A stretch of DNA of 64,000 nucleotides from Streptomyces cellulosae (GTDB taxonomy: Bacteria > Actinomycetota > Actinomycetes > Streptomycetales > Streptomycetaceae): NCBI GenBank assembly GCA_014655195.1, contig BNBH01000009.1, positions 78,430-142,429 on the forward strand. Reading direction: 5' to 3'. Positions 45,309-53,480 of the stretch are shown here, piece after piece (the first letter of the stretch is position 1; every line of letters starts with the position of its first letter). The notes below the pieces were generated by a model that did no database searches, was not told the DNA's origin, and saw only the letters and a list, made by a program, of their open reading frames with translations. A program made the translations under genes and the position numbers.

Positions 45309-46745
45309 ATGTCAGACAGCTCCACCCTGCCGCCGGCGCGGTTGCGCCCCGAAGCGGAGCTGGCGCGCGACGCCCTGTCCACTCCGGTGCTGTCCCGGGC
45401 CGCCCGGCTCGCCCGCTGGGCCGGCCCCGGAACCCGCGTGGACGCCGGCGGCGGACTGGTCGACGAACAGCTCCCGGACGCCGCCGCGGAGTTGGGCCTG
45501 AGCGGGGAGGACGCCGCGGCCGACGCCAGCGAGCCGTGGCGGGTCGCCGTGGACACCGGGCTCGTCGAGGTGGTCGACGAGGAGGAGGGCACCGTCCGCG
45601 CGGGCGACGAGCTGTCGCTGCTCACCGGAGGCTCCCCGCAGGACGTGCTGAGCGTGTGGCTGGGCGCCCTGGAGACCGTGCTGGGCGACGCGAGCGTGCC
45701 CGACCTGGGCGGCCTCGTCGACGCCATCGCCGGGGGCGAGGGGTCCGGCGAACTGGACCTCGACGCGCTCGACTGGAACCCGGAGGCCGAGGCGGAGTTC
45801 CTCGACGGGGTCCTCGGCAACCTGTACCTGCTGACCGTCGGCGAGGACAAGGCCGGCGACGCGCCGGTGCCGCTGCCCGCGCTGGCCGCCTCCGTCATCG
45901 TGCCCGACGGCATGGCGGAGCCCAGCAACGACGTCCTGGAGCAGGTGTCCGACGCGATGATGCGTCTTGACGACCAGTTCCGGATGCTGGAGCCGGTCGG
46001 GCTGGTGGAGTACCAGCCCGTCGACGAGGCGCTGATGGCCGACGCCGACGAGGAGCCCGCCGCGCCGGTCGACGACACGGACATCGCCCGCTACGGGCTG
46101 GTACGGCTCACCCCCCTCGGGCTGTACGGGCTGCGCGCCCGGCTCCTGGAGGCGGGCTTCGAGGCGCCCGCGGTCGGCGACCTCGCGGACAAGGGCGCCG
46201 ACGCGCTGCTCGACGGCACCGCCGCCTACCCGCCGGCCGCCGCCCACGCCGAGACCGAGCACTGGCTGGAGCGGCGCCGGCCGCTGGAGGCCGCGCGGGA
46301 GCTGCTGGCCGCCGCGCGCGGCTCCGACGAGGGCGCGCCGCTGCGGCGGCTGCGCTGCCAGCAGGCGCTGTCCCTCGTGGGCGGTGCCGCGGAGCCCGCG
46401 CTGCGGGAGGTGCTGGACGACGCCGAACTCGGCGGTCTGGCGCGGGTGTGGCTCGCCGAGAACGGGGCCTCCGACGTGCCGCCGCCGTCCGAGGCGATGA
46501 TCTTCTGGCTCACCATCGACACGGTGGCCGCGCAGCTCGCCGCCGAGGGCGAGTCGGAGGAACTGCACGCCCTCGTCGAGGGCCTGGCCCGGCAGCACAG
46601 CGGCTTCTTCGACACGGCGTGGCGGGTGGAGCACCCGGCGACGGCGGACGTCCTGGAGGCGATGGGACGCCTCCACTCGGACAAGAAGGTCGCGAAGGAA
46701 GCGCGGAAGGCTGCGTTCAAGGCGCGGTCGCAGCAAGGGAACTGA
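45309..46745 (+). CDS. Conserved acidic protein of unknown function
   Basis: A 478-residue soluble, very acidic, largely helical protein (MSDSSTLPPARLRPEAELARDAL...). It has no signal peptide, membrane helix or recognised catalytic motif. Repeated Asp/Glu-rich helices, a winged-helix-like stretch near 258-285 (YGLVRLTPLGLYGLRARLLEAGFEAP), and a C-terminal TADVLEAMGRLHSDKKVAKEARKAAFKARS are visible. This organisation occurs in plasmid pRiA4b ORF-3-like and other actinobacterial unknowns, but I cannot assign a family. ATG at 45309 has AGGAGAAA upstream. Confidence 0.75.
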   Translation: MSDSSTLPPARLRPEAELARDALSTPVLSRAARLARWAGPGTRVDAGGGLVDEQLPDAAAELGLSGEDAAADASEPWRVAVDTGLVEVVDEEEGTVRAGDELSLLTGGSPQDVLSVWLGALETVLGDASVPDLGGLVDAIAGGEGSGELDLDALDWNPEAEAEFLDGVLGNLYLLTVGEDKAGDAPVPLPALAASVIVPDGMAEPSNDVLEQVSDAMMRLDDQFRMLEPVGLVEYQPVDEALMADADEEPAAPVDDTDIARYGLVRLTPLGLYGLRARLLEAGFEAPAVGDLADKGADALLDGTAAYPPAAAHAETEHWLERRRPLEAARELLAAARGSDEGAPLRRLRCQQALSLVGGAAEPALREVLDDAELGGLARVWLAENGASDVPPPSEAMIFWLTIDTVAAQLAAEGESEELHALVEGLARQHSGFFDTAWRVEHPATADVLEAMGRLHSDKKVAKEARKAAFKARSQQGN

Positions 46746-46817
46746 CGAAGCGCCGGTGATCCGATCAACCGCCCGGGCGAGGGCCGCCCTCCTCCGGTGC
46801 CGTACGACGATCAGGCT

Positions 46818-48500
46818 TCACGGTCCGGTCCCGATCCACTCGGCGCCATCGGGGGAGAACTCCTTCTTCCAGATCGGGACTTCTTCCTTGAGCAGCTCGA
46901 TACACGCGCGGGCGGCCTCGAACGCTTCGGCTCGGTGGGGGGCCGCCGCGGCGAGGACGACGGCGGGTTCCCCGATCTCGAGCCGGCCGGTTCGGTGTGC
47001 GACGGCGACGCGGACCCCGGGTGCGGTGGCCTCGCAGCGGCGGATGATGTCGGTCAGCACCTTCATCGCCAGACTCGGATACGCCTCGTACTCCAGACGC
47101 GTCACCGACTTGCCGTTGTTGTGGTCCCGCACGGTGCCGATGAAGACCACGGTGCCGCCTTGGCCCGGCCCCGTGACCGCGTTCAGCACCTCGTCCACGC
47201 TCAGGGGGCGGTCGGTCAGCCGGCAGTAACGATCCGTGCCTGACGTCACGTCACCTGAATGCGCGTCGGACACAACCCGTGCGCTGAGTGCAACGAGCCC
47301 GGCAGCCACCGTCGCCGCCGCCATCACCACGGCGAAGGCGGTGAGAGCGAGCGGCTGGGAGACGAGCTGGGTCGCTGCACCGAGGCCGACGACGGGCAGA
47401 GTGATTCCGAGGTAAGCGGCCAGGAACAGTCCGGACAACGCGTCTGCCCGGTTCTGCGAGGAGGCGCTGTCCGCCACGGCCTTGACCGCAGCGGCGAAGG
47501 CGAGTCCCGCGCCGGCACCACCGACGACCGCGCCGGCCAGGAACATGGTCAGGGCGCCGAACCATACCGCGACGACCACGATGCCCAGCCCGACCAGCAG
47601 GGCGGCGAAGGCCGGCCCGACCGTGCGGCGTGCGGTCGTCTCCCGCTCACGTACCAGGGCCTGCGCGACAGCGGCAGATCCCAGCGCGGTCGTGGCGGCG
47701 AGCCCGCCGACGGTGTGCGACGGCTCGTGCAGGGTGTCGAGGACGAACGACGGCCCCAGCGCGGCGAACAGTCCGAACAGGGCGAAGCTGACGAACGCCG
47801 AGGCGGCTGCGGCGAGGAACCGGCGGCGCTGTGCGGCGGGCACGTCGATGCGCCGCACGCGGTACGGCGGGCGAGGCTCGGAAACGTCGATGGTCTCAGG
47901 AGCCAGGCTCATCAGCCCGGCCATCACCAGCAGCAGGACCAGATAGATCCAGTAGGGCAGTTGCAGCGGACGGGGCGCGAGATCCGCGAGCGCACCGGCG
48001 ACGACCGGGCCCAGGCCGAGACCGCCCAGATTCGCCGCGGTCGCGACCACCTCCGCCCGCCGCATGCTTCCCCCGGGACGGGCAGCCCGGTGAAGCTCAG
48101 CCAGGTAAGCCGTGGCCGTCGTGGCGATCAGTCCGACCGAGACGCCCGTGAGTACCCGCGCGACGATCAGTCCGGGCAGTGACGACCAGAAGAGGAAGCA
48201 CAAGTCGGCGACGACGGCGACGTACACCGCGGGCAGCAGCACCCGCCGCCGGCCGAGCACGTCGGAGAAGTGGCCCAGCAGAAACAGGCTGAGCAGTACG
48301 CCCACCGCGTACGCGGCGAACACCACGGTCACCGTCGTCGCCGAGAGGTGGTCACGGGCCTGGTAGAGCACGTACAGCGGCGTGGGCACCGTGCCGAACG
48401 ACATCACGGTCGCGAAGCCACATGCCACGAACCAGAAGCCGGCGCTGTACGCGCGCCGTCCGGCGCGTTCGGCGATGGAGTGCACCCGTGTCCCCCTCAT
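46818..48500 (-). CDS. Fusion of an MFS transporter with molybdopterin synthase catalytic subunit MoaE
   Basis: One uninterrupted 560-residue frame. Residues 1-400 form a 12-helix MFS transporter with [16 protein letters not shown] (loop 2-3 motif) and [14 protein letters not shown] 15-residue linker leads into a complete MoaE domain (about 418-560): [45 protein letters not shown], and the catalytic-Lys segment [11 protein letters not shown]. MoaE transfers sulfur to precursor Z to make molybdopterin. A GTG at 47249 could restart translation to give free MoaE of 143 residues. ATG at 48500 overlaps moaA by 4 nt. A true fusion, a restart, or a lost stop codon are all possible. Confidence 0.85.
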   Translation of the reverse strand: MRGTRVHSIAERAGRRAYSAGFWFVACGFATVMSFGTVPTPLYVLYQARDHLSATTVTVVFAAYAVGVLLSLFLLGHFSDVLGRRRVLLPAVYVAVVADLCFLFWSSLPGLIVARVLTGVSVGLIATTATAYLAELHRAARPGGSMRRAEVVATAANLGGLGLGPVVAGALADLAPRPLQLPYWIYLVLLLVMAGLMSLAPETIDVSEPRPPYRVRRIDVPAAQRRRFLAAAASAFVSFALFGLFAALGPSFVLDTLHEPSHTVGGLAATTALGSAAVAQALVRERETTARRTVGPAFAALLVGLGIVVVAVWFGALTMFLAGAVVGGAGAGLAFAAAVKAVADSASSQNRADALSGLFLAAYLGITLPVVGLGAATQLVSQPLALTAFAVVMAAATVAAGLVALSARVVSDAHSGDVTSGTDRYCRLTDRPLSVDEVLNAVTGPGQGGTVVFIGTVRDHNNGKSVTRLEYEAYPSLAMKVLTDIIRRCEATAPGVRVAVAHRTGRLEIGEPAVVLAAAAPHRAEAFEAARACIELLKEEVPIWKKEFSPDGAEWIGTGP

Positions 48501-49570
48501 CCACCGATGGCGCTCATCGAGCGCCCCGGCTGTGTGAACCCCGCATCGTTGATCCCATGGCCGGCCGCCTTGGCCCACGCCGAGCCCCGCCACAGGCCGG
48601 CCAGGGTCTCCTCGTCCGCTCCGGCTCGAAGCGGGCCGCGGAGATCGGTCTCGGTCCGGCTGAACAGACAGTTGCGCACCTGGCCGTCGGCGGTCAGCCG
48701 GGTACGGTCGCACGCGTCGCAGAACGGCCTGGTCGTCGACGCGATCACACCCACCGTCGCCGGGCCGCCGTTCACCAGCCAGCGCTCGGCGGGCGCCGAC
48801 CCCCGCGGGTCGGCAATGGGGGCCAGGGTGAAGGCGGCACCCAGTGAATCCAGAACTTCCGCGGCGGTGACCATCTGTGCTCTGTCCCAACTGTGTTGGG
48901 CGTCGAGCGGCATCTGCTCGATGAAGCGCAGCTGGTAACCGTGTTCGAGGCAGAAGCGCAGCAGAGGCACCGCCTCGTCGTCGTTCACGCCCCGCAGCAG
49001 CACCGCGTTGATCTTCACCGGCCCCAGGCCGTGGGCCTTGGCGGCGGCCAGTCCGGCCAGGACGTCGTCGAACCGGTCCCGCCGGGTGATCATGCGGTAC
49101 CGGTCGGCGCGCACGGTGTCGAGCGAGATGTTGACCCGGTCCAGACCGGCGGTTGCCAGCGCGTCGATACGCCGGGCCAGCCCGACGCCGTTGGAGGTGA
49201 GCGAGATCCGGGGCCGCGGCGACAAGGCGGCGGTGGCCGCGACGATCTTCTCCAGCCCCCGTCGCAGCAGCGGCTCGCCACCGGTGAACCGGACCTCGGT
49301 GACGCCGAGCCGGTGCACCGCGACCGTGATGAGGGCGATGACCTCGTCGTCGTCCAGCAGGTCGGGCCCGGGCATCCAGTCCAGGCCTTCCTCCGGCATG
49401 CAGTAGGTGCAGCGCAGGTTGCAGCGGTCGGTGAGCGAGACCCGCAGGTCCGTGGCCGAGCGGCCGAAGCGGTCGACCAGCAGCGGGGTGTCCGGGCGGC
49501 CCGCGAGGTCGGGGGCTCGCCTGGTACGGGGCAGGCCGAGGTCAATCGGTTGTGGCGTGGGCTGGGGCAT
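48497..49570 (-). CDS. moaA: GTP 3',8-cyclase MoaA
   Basis: A 357-residue radical-SAM enzyme that begins molybdenum-cofactor synthesis from GTP. The SAM cluster ligands are Cys50, Cys54 and Cys57 in [27 protein letters not shown] follows. The second cluster is [18 protein letters not shown] near 285-302. It ends in the functional Gly-Gly tail (SAIGG). ATG at 49570 lies 29 bp inside the upstream VWA gene. Unlike a housekeeping copy, it sits in the molybdenum-hydroxylase operon, without moaC, moaD or mog. Confidence 0.94.
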   Translation of the reverse strand: MPQPTPQPIDLGLPRTRRAPDLAGRPDTPLLVDRFGRSATDLRVSLTDRCNLRCTYCMPEEGLDWMPGPDLLDDDEVIALITVAVHRLGVTEVRFTGGEPLLRRGLEKIVAATAALSPRPRISLTSNGVGLARRIDALATAGLDRVNISLDTVRADRYRMITRRDRFDDVLAGLAAAKAHGLGPVKINAVLLRGVNDDEAVPLLRFCLEHGYQLRFIEQMPLDAQHSWDRAQMVTAAEVLDSLGAAFTLAPIADPRGSAPAERWLVNGGPATVGVIASTTRPFCDACDRTRLTADGQVRNCLFSRTETDLRGPLRAGADEETLAGLWRGSAWAKAAGHGINDAGFTQPGRSMSAIGG

Positions 49571-50759
49571 GGGACACGGCTTTCCGTCGTGGCATGTGCC
49601 GCGTGGTGATCGCCCGGCACATGTTCTCGAGGCTTGCAAGATTGTGACCGGGCAGGAAGATGTCGATATGAGGCAGCGCGGCGGCCATACCCCGGGCGAG
49701 CGGCCGGTACCGCGGATCGCCCTTCAGGGGGTTGAGCCACACGACGCGGTGAGCCCGGCGCGACAGGTTGCGCATCGCCTCGCCCAGCGTCGCCGGGTCG
49801 TCCCGGTCCAGGCCGTCGGAACACACCACGATCAGCGCGCCACGCACCGAGGAGTGCCCGCCGTAGCGTTCGACGAGCTCACGCATCGAGGTGCCGAGCA
49901 GGGTGCCGCCGTCCCAGTCGTCGACGACACCGCCGATGTGGCGCAAAGCGGCGTCCACCGACACCTTGCGCAGAGCGTCGGTGACACGGGTCAGATGCAC
50001 CCCGCAGGTGAACACCTCCACCCGATGTCCCGCGTGCATCAGCGCATGGCCGAAGCGCAGCAGCGCCTTGGCGTACGGCGCCATGGACCCGGACACGTCG
50101 ACCACCAGGGTCAGCGGACGCTCCCGGAAGCGCTGCCGGCGGCGGGGCAGCCGCATCGGCTCGCCATCCGTCCGCAGCGATCCGCGCAGCAGACCCCGGA
50201 CGTGGAGATACCGGCCCACAGTCGCCGGCTGCTGCCGCCTGCTGCGTCGCCGGGGGAGGTCCGGGCGCAGCCGGCGGATCAGCGCGGCGACCCGGCGCCG
50301 TTCCTCCGGAGTCATCGCGCCGAAGGACTTCTCCTTCAGCAGCTGCACCTCGCTGGGGACCAGCCGGGCATTGTCGGCCTGCTCGTCGTCGGCGTCGGCG
50401 GCCCGGGGGGTCGGCGTGCCGGGCGCGGCGTCCTCCCGCTCGTGGATGCTCGTCGGCACAGCTCTGGGCGTGGGCGGCCCCTCCTGCGCATCGGTGGGCG
50501 AGCCCCCGAAGAAGTCGGCGAACGCGCGGTCGTACACCGGGTAGTGGTGCCGGTGGCTGACCAGCACCGCGCGACCGGCCCAGTACATCTGCCGTATGCC
50601 GGGTGGGCCTGCGGAGTCCGCGCCCATCAGGTGCAGCGCCGAGTAGAACGCCACGGTCTGCTCGGGTCCGGACTGCAGGCCCCGGTCCCTGAGCAGTGCG
50701 ACGAATTCCACGCATGCGCGGCCGGTCACGTCGGCCGGGGACGCCGAGGGCGCGATCAT
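49542..50759 (-). CDS. coxE: VWA-domain protein, CoxE-like
   Basis: A 405-residue protein. The C-terminal von Willebrand A domain has a complete MIDAS: DVSGSM (221-226), the Thr in GGTLLGTS, and the Asp in CSDGLDRDDPATL. The N-terminal half is helical, with a basic, Arg-rich linker near 160-215. CoxE works with the AAA+ protein CoxD to mature the Mo active site in CO dehydrogenase systems. It overlaps the MoxR gene by 4 nt. The symbol marks similarity of type, not proven orthology. Confidence 0.88.
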   Translation of the reverse strand: MIAPSASPADVTGRACVEFVALLRDRGLQSGPEQTVAFYSALHLMGADSAGPPGIRQMYWAGRAVLVSHRHHYPVYDRAFADFFGGSPTDAQEGPPTPRAVPTSIHEREDAAPGTPTPRAADADDEQADNARLVPSEVQLLKEKSFGAMTPEERRRVAALIRRLRPDLPRRRSRRQQPATVGRYLHVRGLLRGSLRTDGEPMRLPRRRQRFRERPLTLVVDVSGSMAPYAKALLRFGHALMHAGHRVEVFTCGVHLTRVTDALRKVSVDAALRHIGGVVDDWDGGTLLGTSMRELVERYGGHSSVRGALIVVCSDGLDRDDPATLGEAMRNLSRRAHRVVWLNPLKGDPRYRPLARGMAAALPHIDIFLPGHNLASLENMCRAITTRHMPRRKAVSHAPAHATTD

Positions 50760-51652
50760 GGCGCCGTCGGCAGGACGTCGGCGATCCGGTCCCGCACCAC
50801 CCGCTGGTCGTCCACGTCCTTGACCAGGGCGCTCAGGGTGGCCGCGGCCGTCTCCGGCGAGAGCGTGGAAACACCCAGCATGTGCAGGGCGTTGGCCCAG
50901 TCGATGCTCTCTCCCACCCCTGGCGGATTGCCGAGGCCGAGCCCGCGGACCCGCCGTACGGCAGCGGCGACCTCCCTGGCGAGCGGCTCCGGGACCTCCG
51001 GTGCGCGCAGCCTGAGGATCTGGAATTCGCGTTCGGTGTCCGGATGCTCCACCCAGTAGTAGAGGCAGCGCCGACGCAGAGCGTTGTGCAGATCCCTGGT
51101 GCGGTTGGAGGTGAGGACGACCAACGGGCGCGAGGACGCCTCGATCCGGCCCACCTCGGGGATCGTGACCGCGAAGTCCGACAGCAGCTCCAGGAGAAAT
51201 GCTTCGAACTCATCGTCCGCACGGTCGATTTCATCGATCAGCAGCACGGCGCGGTCGCCCTTCTCCAAGGCGTCCAGGAGCGGGCGCGTGAGCAGATAGT
51301 CCCGGGTGAAGACGTTTTCCGCCCCGCCGTCCCCGGCGCCCCGCACGGCGAGCAGCTGACGTCCGTAGTGCCAGTCGTAGAGGGCCTGGCTGGTGTCGAT
51401 GCCCTCGTAGCACTGCAGGCGGATCAGCTCGCGGCCCAGCAGCCCGGACAGTGCCTTGGCGATCTCGGTCTTGCCGACGCCGTTCTCGCCCTCGAGCAGG
51501 AGCGGGCGCTCCAGGCCGAGGGCCAGGTACGCGGCCGTGGCGAGTCCCTCGTCGGCGAGGTAACGGAACTGCCCGAGCCGCTCCTTGACCTCGGTGACCG
51601 AGGAGATGCTGTTGCGGCCCCCGGACGTCGCCGGCTGGACATCAGTTGCCAC
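50756..51652 (-). CDS. coxD: MoxR-type AAA+ ATPase, CoxD-like
   Basis: A 298-residue ATPase. Walker A is GENGVGKT (55-62), Walker B is AVLLIDEIDRAD (135-146), sensor 1 is VVLTSNRTRDL, and the Arg-finger region RRRCLYYWVEHPD follows. MoxR/CoxD proteins act as metal-cofactor insertion chaperones with a VWA partner, here the next gene. GTG at 51652 has GAAGGAG upstream. It overlaps the CoxG gene by 11 nt. Confidence 0.92.
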   Translation of the reverse strand: MATDVQPATSGGRNSISSVTEVKERLGQFRYLADEGLATAAYLALGLERPLLLEGENGVGKTEIAKALSGLLGRELIRLQCYEGIDTSQALYDWHYGRQLLAVRGAGDGGAENVFTRDYLLTRPLLDALEKGDRAVLLIDEIDRADDEFEAFLLELLSDFAVTIPEVGRIEASSRPLVVLTSNRTRDLHNALRRRCLYYWVEHPDTEREFQILRLRAPEVPEPLAREVAAAVRRVRGLGLGNPPGVGESIDWANALHMLGVSTLSPETAAATLSALVKDVDDQRVVRDRIADVLPTAP

Positions 51653-52319
51653 GCCGTGCTCCTTCGGATCCGCGCAGCTTTCCGAACTGCCGCAGAAGGG
51701 CGCGTACGAGGAGGCCCATCAGCAGCCGGAACCCGGCGACCGCCTCGGCTTCCCGGGGGGCGGGCCGGGCCGGCGCCTGCGCCGGGGCGGGAGCTCCCTC
51801 CACGGGGGCCGACGCGCCCCACTCCCCGCTCGGCTCCTGCCCCGGTTCCGCGACCAGGACCGGCTCCGACTGCTGCAGGCGGGCCTGCAGCGAGTGGGCG
51901 AACTTCTTCGTCATCTGCTCGGAGACGTCCTGCATCATGCCGCGTCCGAACTGGGCTATCTGACCGCTCACCTTGAGGTCCGTGAACACCGACACCGACG
52001 TGGTGTCCGGCTGCGGGCCGGGCTCGACCACCACGTGGATGTCGGCCGACGCGTTGCCGCGGCCGCGCTGGTCCTTGCCCGCGCCGCGCAACATCATCCG
52101 CCGCTCGGCGTCGTCGCGCTCGACCATCTCGACGGTGCCCTCGAAAGCCATTGCCACCGGACCGAACTTGATCTTCAGCCGACCGCGCCAGTTCTTGTCG
52201 TCGACGGTCTCGACGAGCTCCGCCCCCGGCATGCACGGAACGATGTTCTCGACGTCGAGGAAGAAGTCCCAGGCCTTGTCGACCGGGGAGGACACCAGGA
52301 ATGAGTTCTGGAGTTGCAC
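51642..52319 (-). CDS. coxG: CoxG-like SRPBCC protein, membrane-recruiting
   Basis: A 225-residue protein. Residues 1-150 are a CoxG-type SRPBCC fold (SFLVSSPVDKAWDFFLDVENI, then CMPGAELVETV). A Pro/Ala-rich linker (160-190) leads to an amphipathic C-terminal helix GFRLLMGLLVRALLRQFGKL ending in basic residues. In Oligotropha, CoxG anchors CO dehydrogenase to the membrane; the same role is likely here for the hydroxylase. ATG at 52319 begins MQLQNSFLVSS. Confidence 0.9.
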   Translation of the reverse strand: MQLQNSFLVSSPVDKAWDFFLDVENIVPCMPGAELVETVDDKNWRGRLKIKFGPVAMAFEGTVEMVERDDAERRMMLRGAGKDQRGRGNASADIHVVVEPGPQPDTTSVSVFTDLKVSGQIAQFGRGMMQDVSEQMTKKFAHSLQARLQQSEPVLVAEPGQEPSGEWGASAPVEGAPAPAQAPARPAPREAEAVAGFRLLMGLLVRALLRQFGKLRGSEGARRGN

Positions 52320-52358
52320 GGCGTGTTCCTATCGATTGCGTTGGGGTAACGGTCTCTC

Positions 52359-53480
52359 TCAGGCAGCGGGCTCTGCTGCGAGATCCAGCGCGTACGGGCG
52401 GCTGACGGGCTCCTGGCCGGAGCGTCCGCGACTGGCGGCCAGGACTTCGGCGACGATCGAGAGGGCGATCTCGTCCGGCCCCTGCGCGCCGAGGTCCAGC
52501 CCGGCCGGGCCATGGAGACGCAGCCCGTCACGTTCGGTCGGCAGCACTCCGTCGCGGGCGAGGTCGTCGAGCAGCCGCTGGAGCCGCAGCCGGGGGCCGA
52601 GGACCCCGATGTACCGGGCGTTCGTGCGGAGCGCCGCGCCCAGGTAGTCGCGGTCCCGCAGGAAGTTGTGGCTCATCACGACGACATAGGTGTTGTCGTC
52701 CACCGGCAGCTCACGGGCCGTGCCCGCAGCGCTGACGATCAGGGTGGTCCCGGGCGGGAAGCGGTCGGGGTCCAGCACGAGCCGCCGGTCGTCGACCACG
52801 ACCACATCCCAGCCGAGCTCCGCGGCGCGGCGGGTCACCGGCACCGCGTCGACGCCCGCACCGCACACCACGAGCCGCGGCGGCGGCTGCAGGACCTCGA
52901 CGAACGCCCGCACCTCACCCGCTGCGGAGGGCAGCGTCACCAGGCCGCTTCTGCCTGCGGCGAGCGCGGACCGGACCGCGCTCGGCGGGGGCCCGGCGTC
53001 GGCCCCGCCGGTCGGCTCCTCGGAGTCCACCTGCCACCAGCGCCGGCCGACGGCCGTGCCCGAGACCAGCGTCAGCAGCGTGGCCCTGCGGCGGGCCGAC
53101 ACCGCTTCGGCGAGCACGTGTCCCGCGGCCCGCGCGGACTCGGCCGGTTCGACGAGGATGTCGAGCACGCCGTTGCATCCCATGCCCCAGCCGAGGACGG
53201 CTTCCTCCTCGGCCGTGAGGTCGAACGTCACGATTCGGGCGGCCCCGGTCCCTTCGACGTCACGGGCTGCCTCGACGATCTCGGCGTCGAGGCAGCCGCC
53301 GGTGAGGTTGCCGGCCGTGCTGCAGTCCTCGCGTACCAGCAGCCGGGCTCCGGGCCGGCGATAGGACGAGCCGCGCACGGCGACAAGCGTGGCAAGGGCG
53401 AGCGGGCGAGGCCGACCCTCACGGTCCTCGGGCCGAAGCTCACCGAGGACCGCGAGGAGCTCCGCGGCGGTGGCGGACAT
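52359..53480 (-). CDS. coxF: XdhC/CoxF-family Mo-cofactor maturation protein
   Basis: A 373-residue protein. The N-terminal XdhC_CoxI region has LATLVAVRGSSYRRPGARLLV, then STAGNLTGGCLDAEIV and LGWGMGCNGVLDILVEP, with the two conserved Cys. The C-terminal half is a Rossmann-like XdhC_C domain (LVVCGAGVDAVPVTRRAAELGW near 223-244). XdhC proteins bind, sulfurate and deliver Mo-cofactor to xanthine-dehydrogenase-family enzymes. ATG at 53480 shares 1 nt with the CoxL stop. Confidence 0.93.
   Translation of the reverse strand: MSATAAELLAVLGELRPEDREGRPRPLALATLVAVRGSSYRRPGARLLVREDCSTAGNLTGGCLDAEIVEAARDVEGTGAARIVTFDLTAEEEAVLGWGMGCNGVLDILVEPAESARAAGHVLAEAVSARRRATLLTLVSGTAVGRRWWQVDSEEPTGGADAGPPPSAVRSALAAGRSGLVTLPSAAGEVRAFVEVLQPPPRLVVCGAGVDAVPVTRRAAELGWDVVVVDDRRLVLDPDRFPPGTTLIVSAAGTARELPVDDNTYVVVMSHNFLRDRDYLGAALRTNARYIGVLGPRLRLQRLLDDLARDGVLPTERDGLRLHGPAGLDLGAQGPDEIALSIVAEVLAASRGRSGQEPVSRPYALDLAAEPAA

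Noticed and set aside
46818..47249. Annotating moaE as a separate gene only
   Set aside because: There is no stop between the transporter and MoaE; the fusion is what the sequence shows. The internal GTG is kept as an alternative in the feature text.
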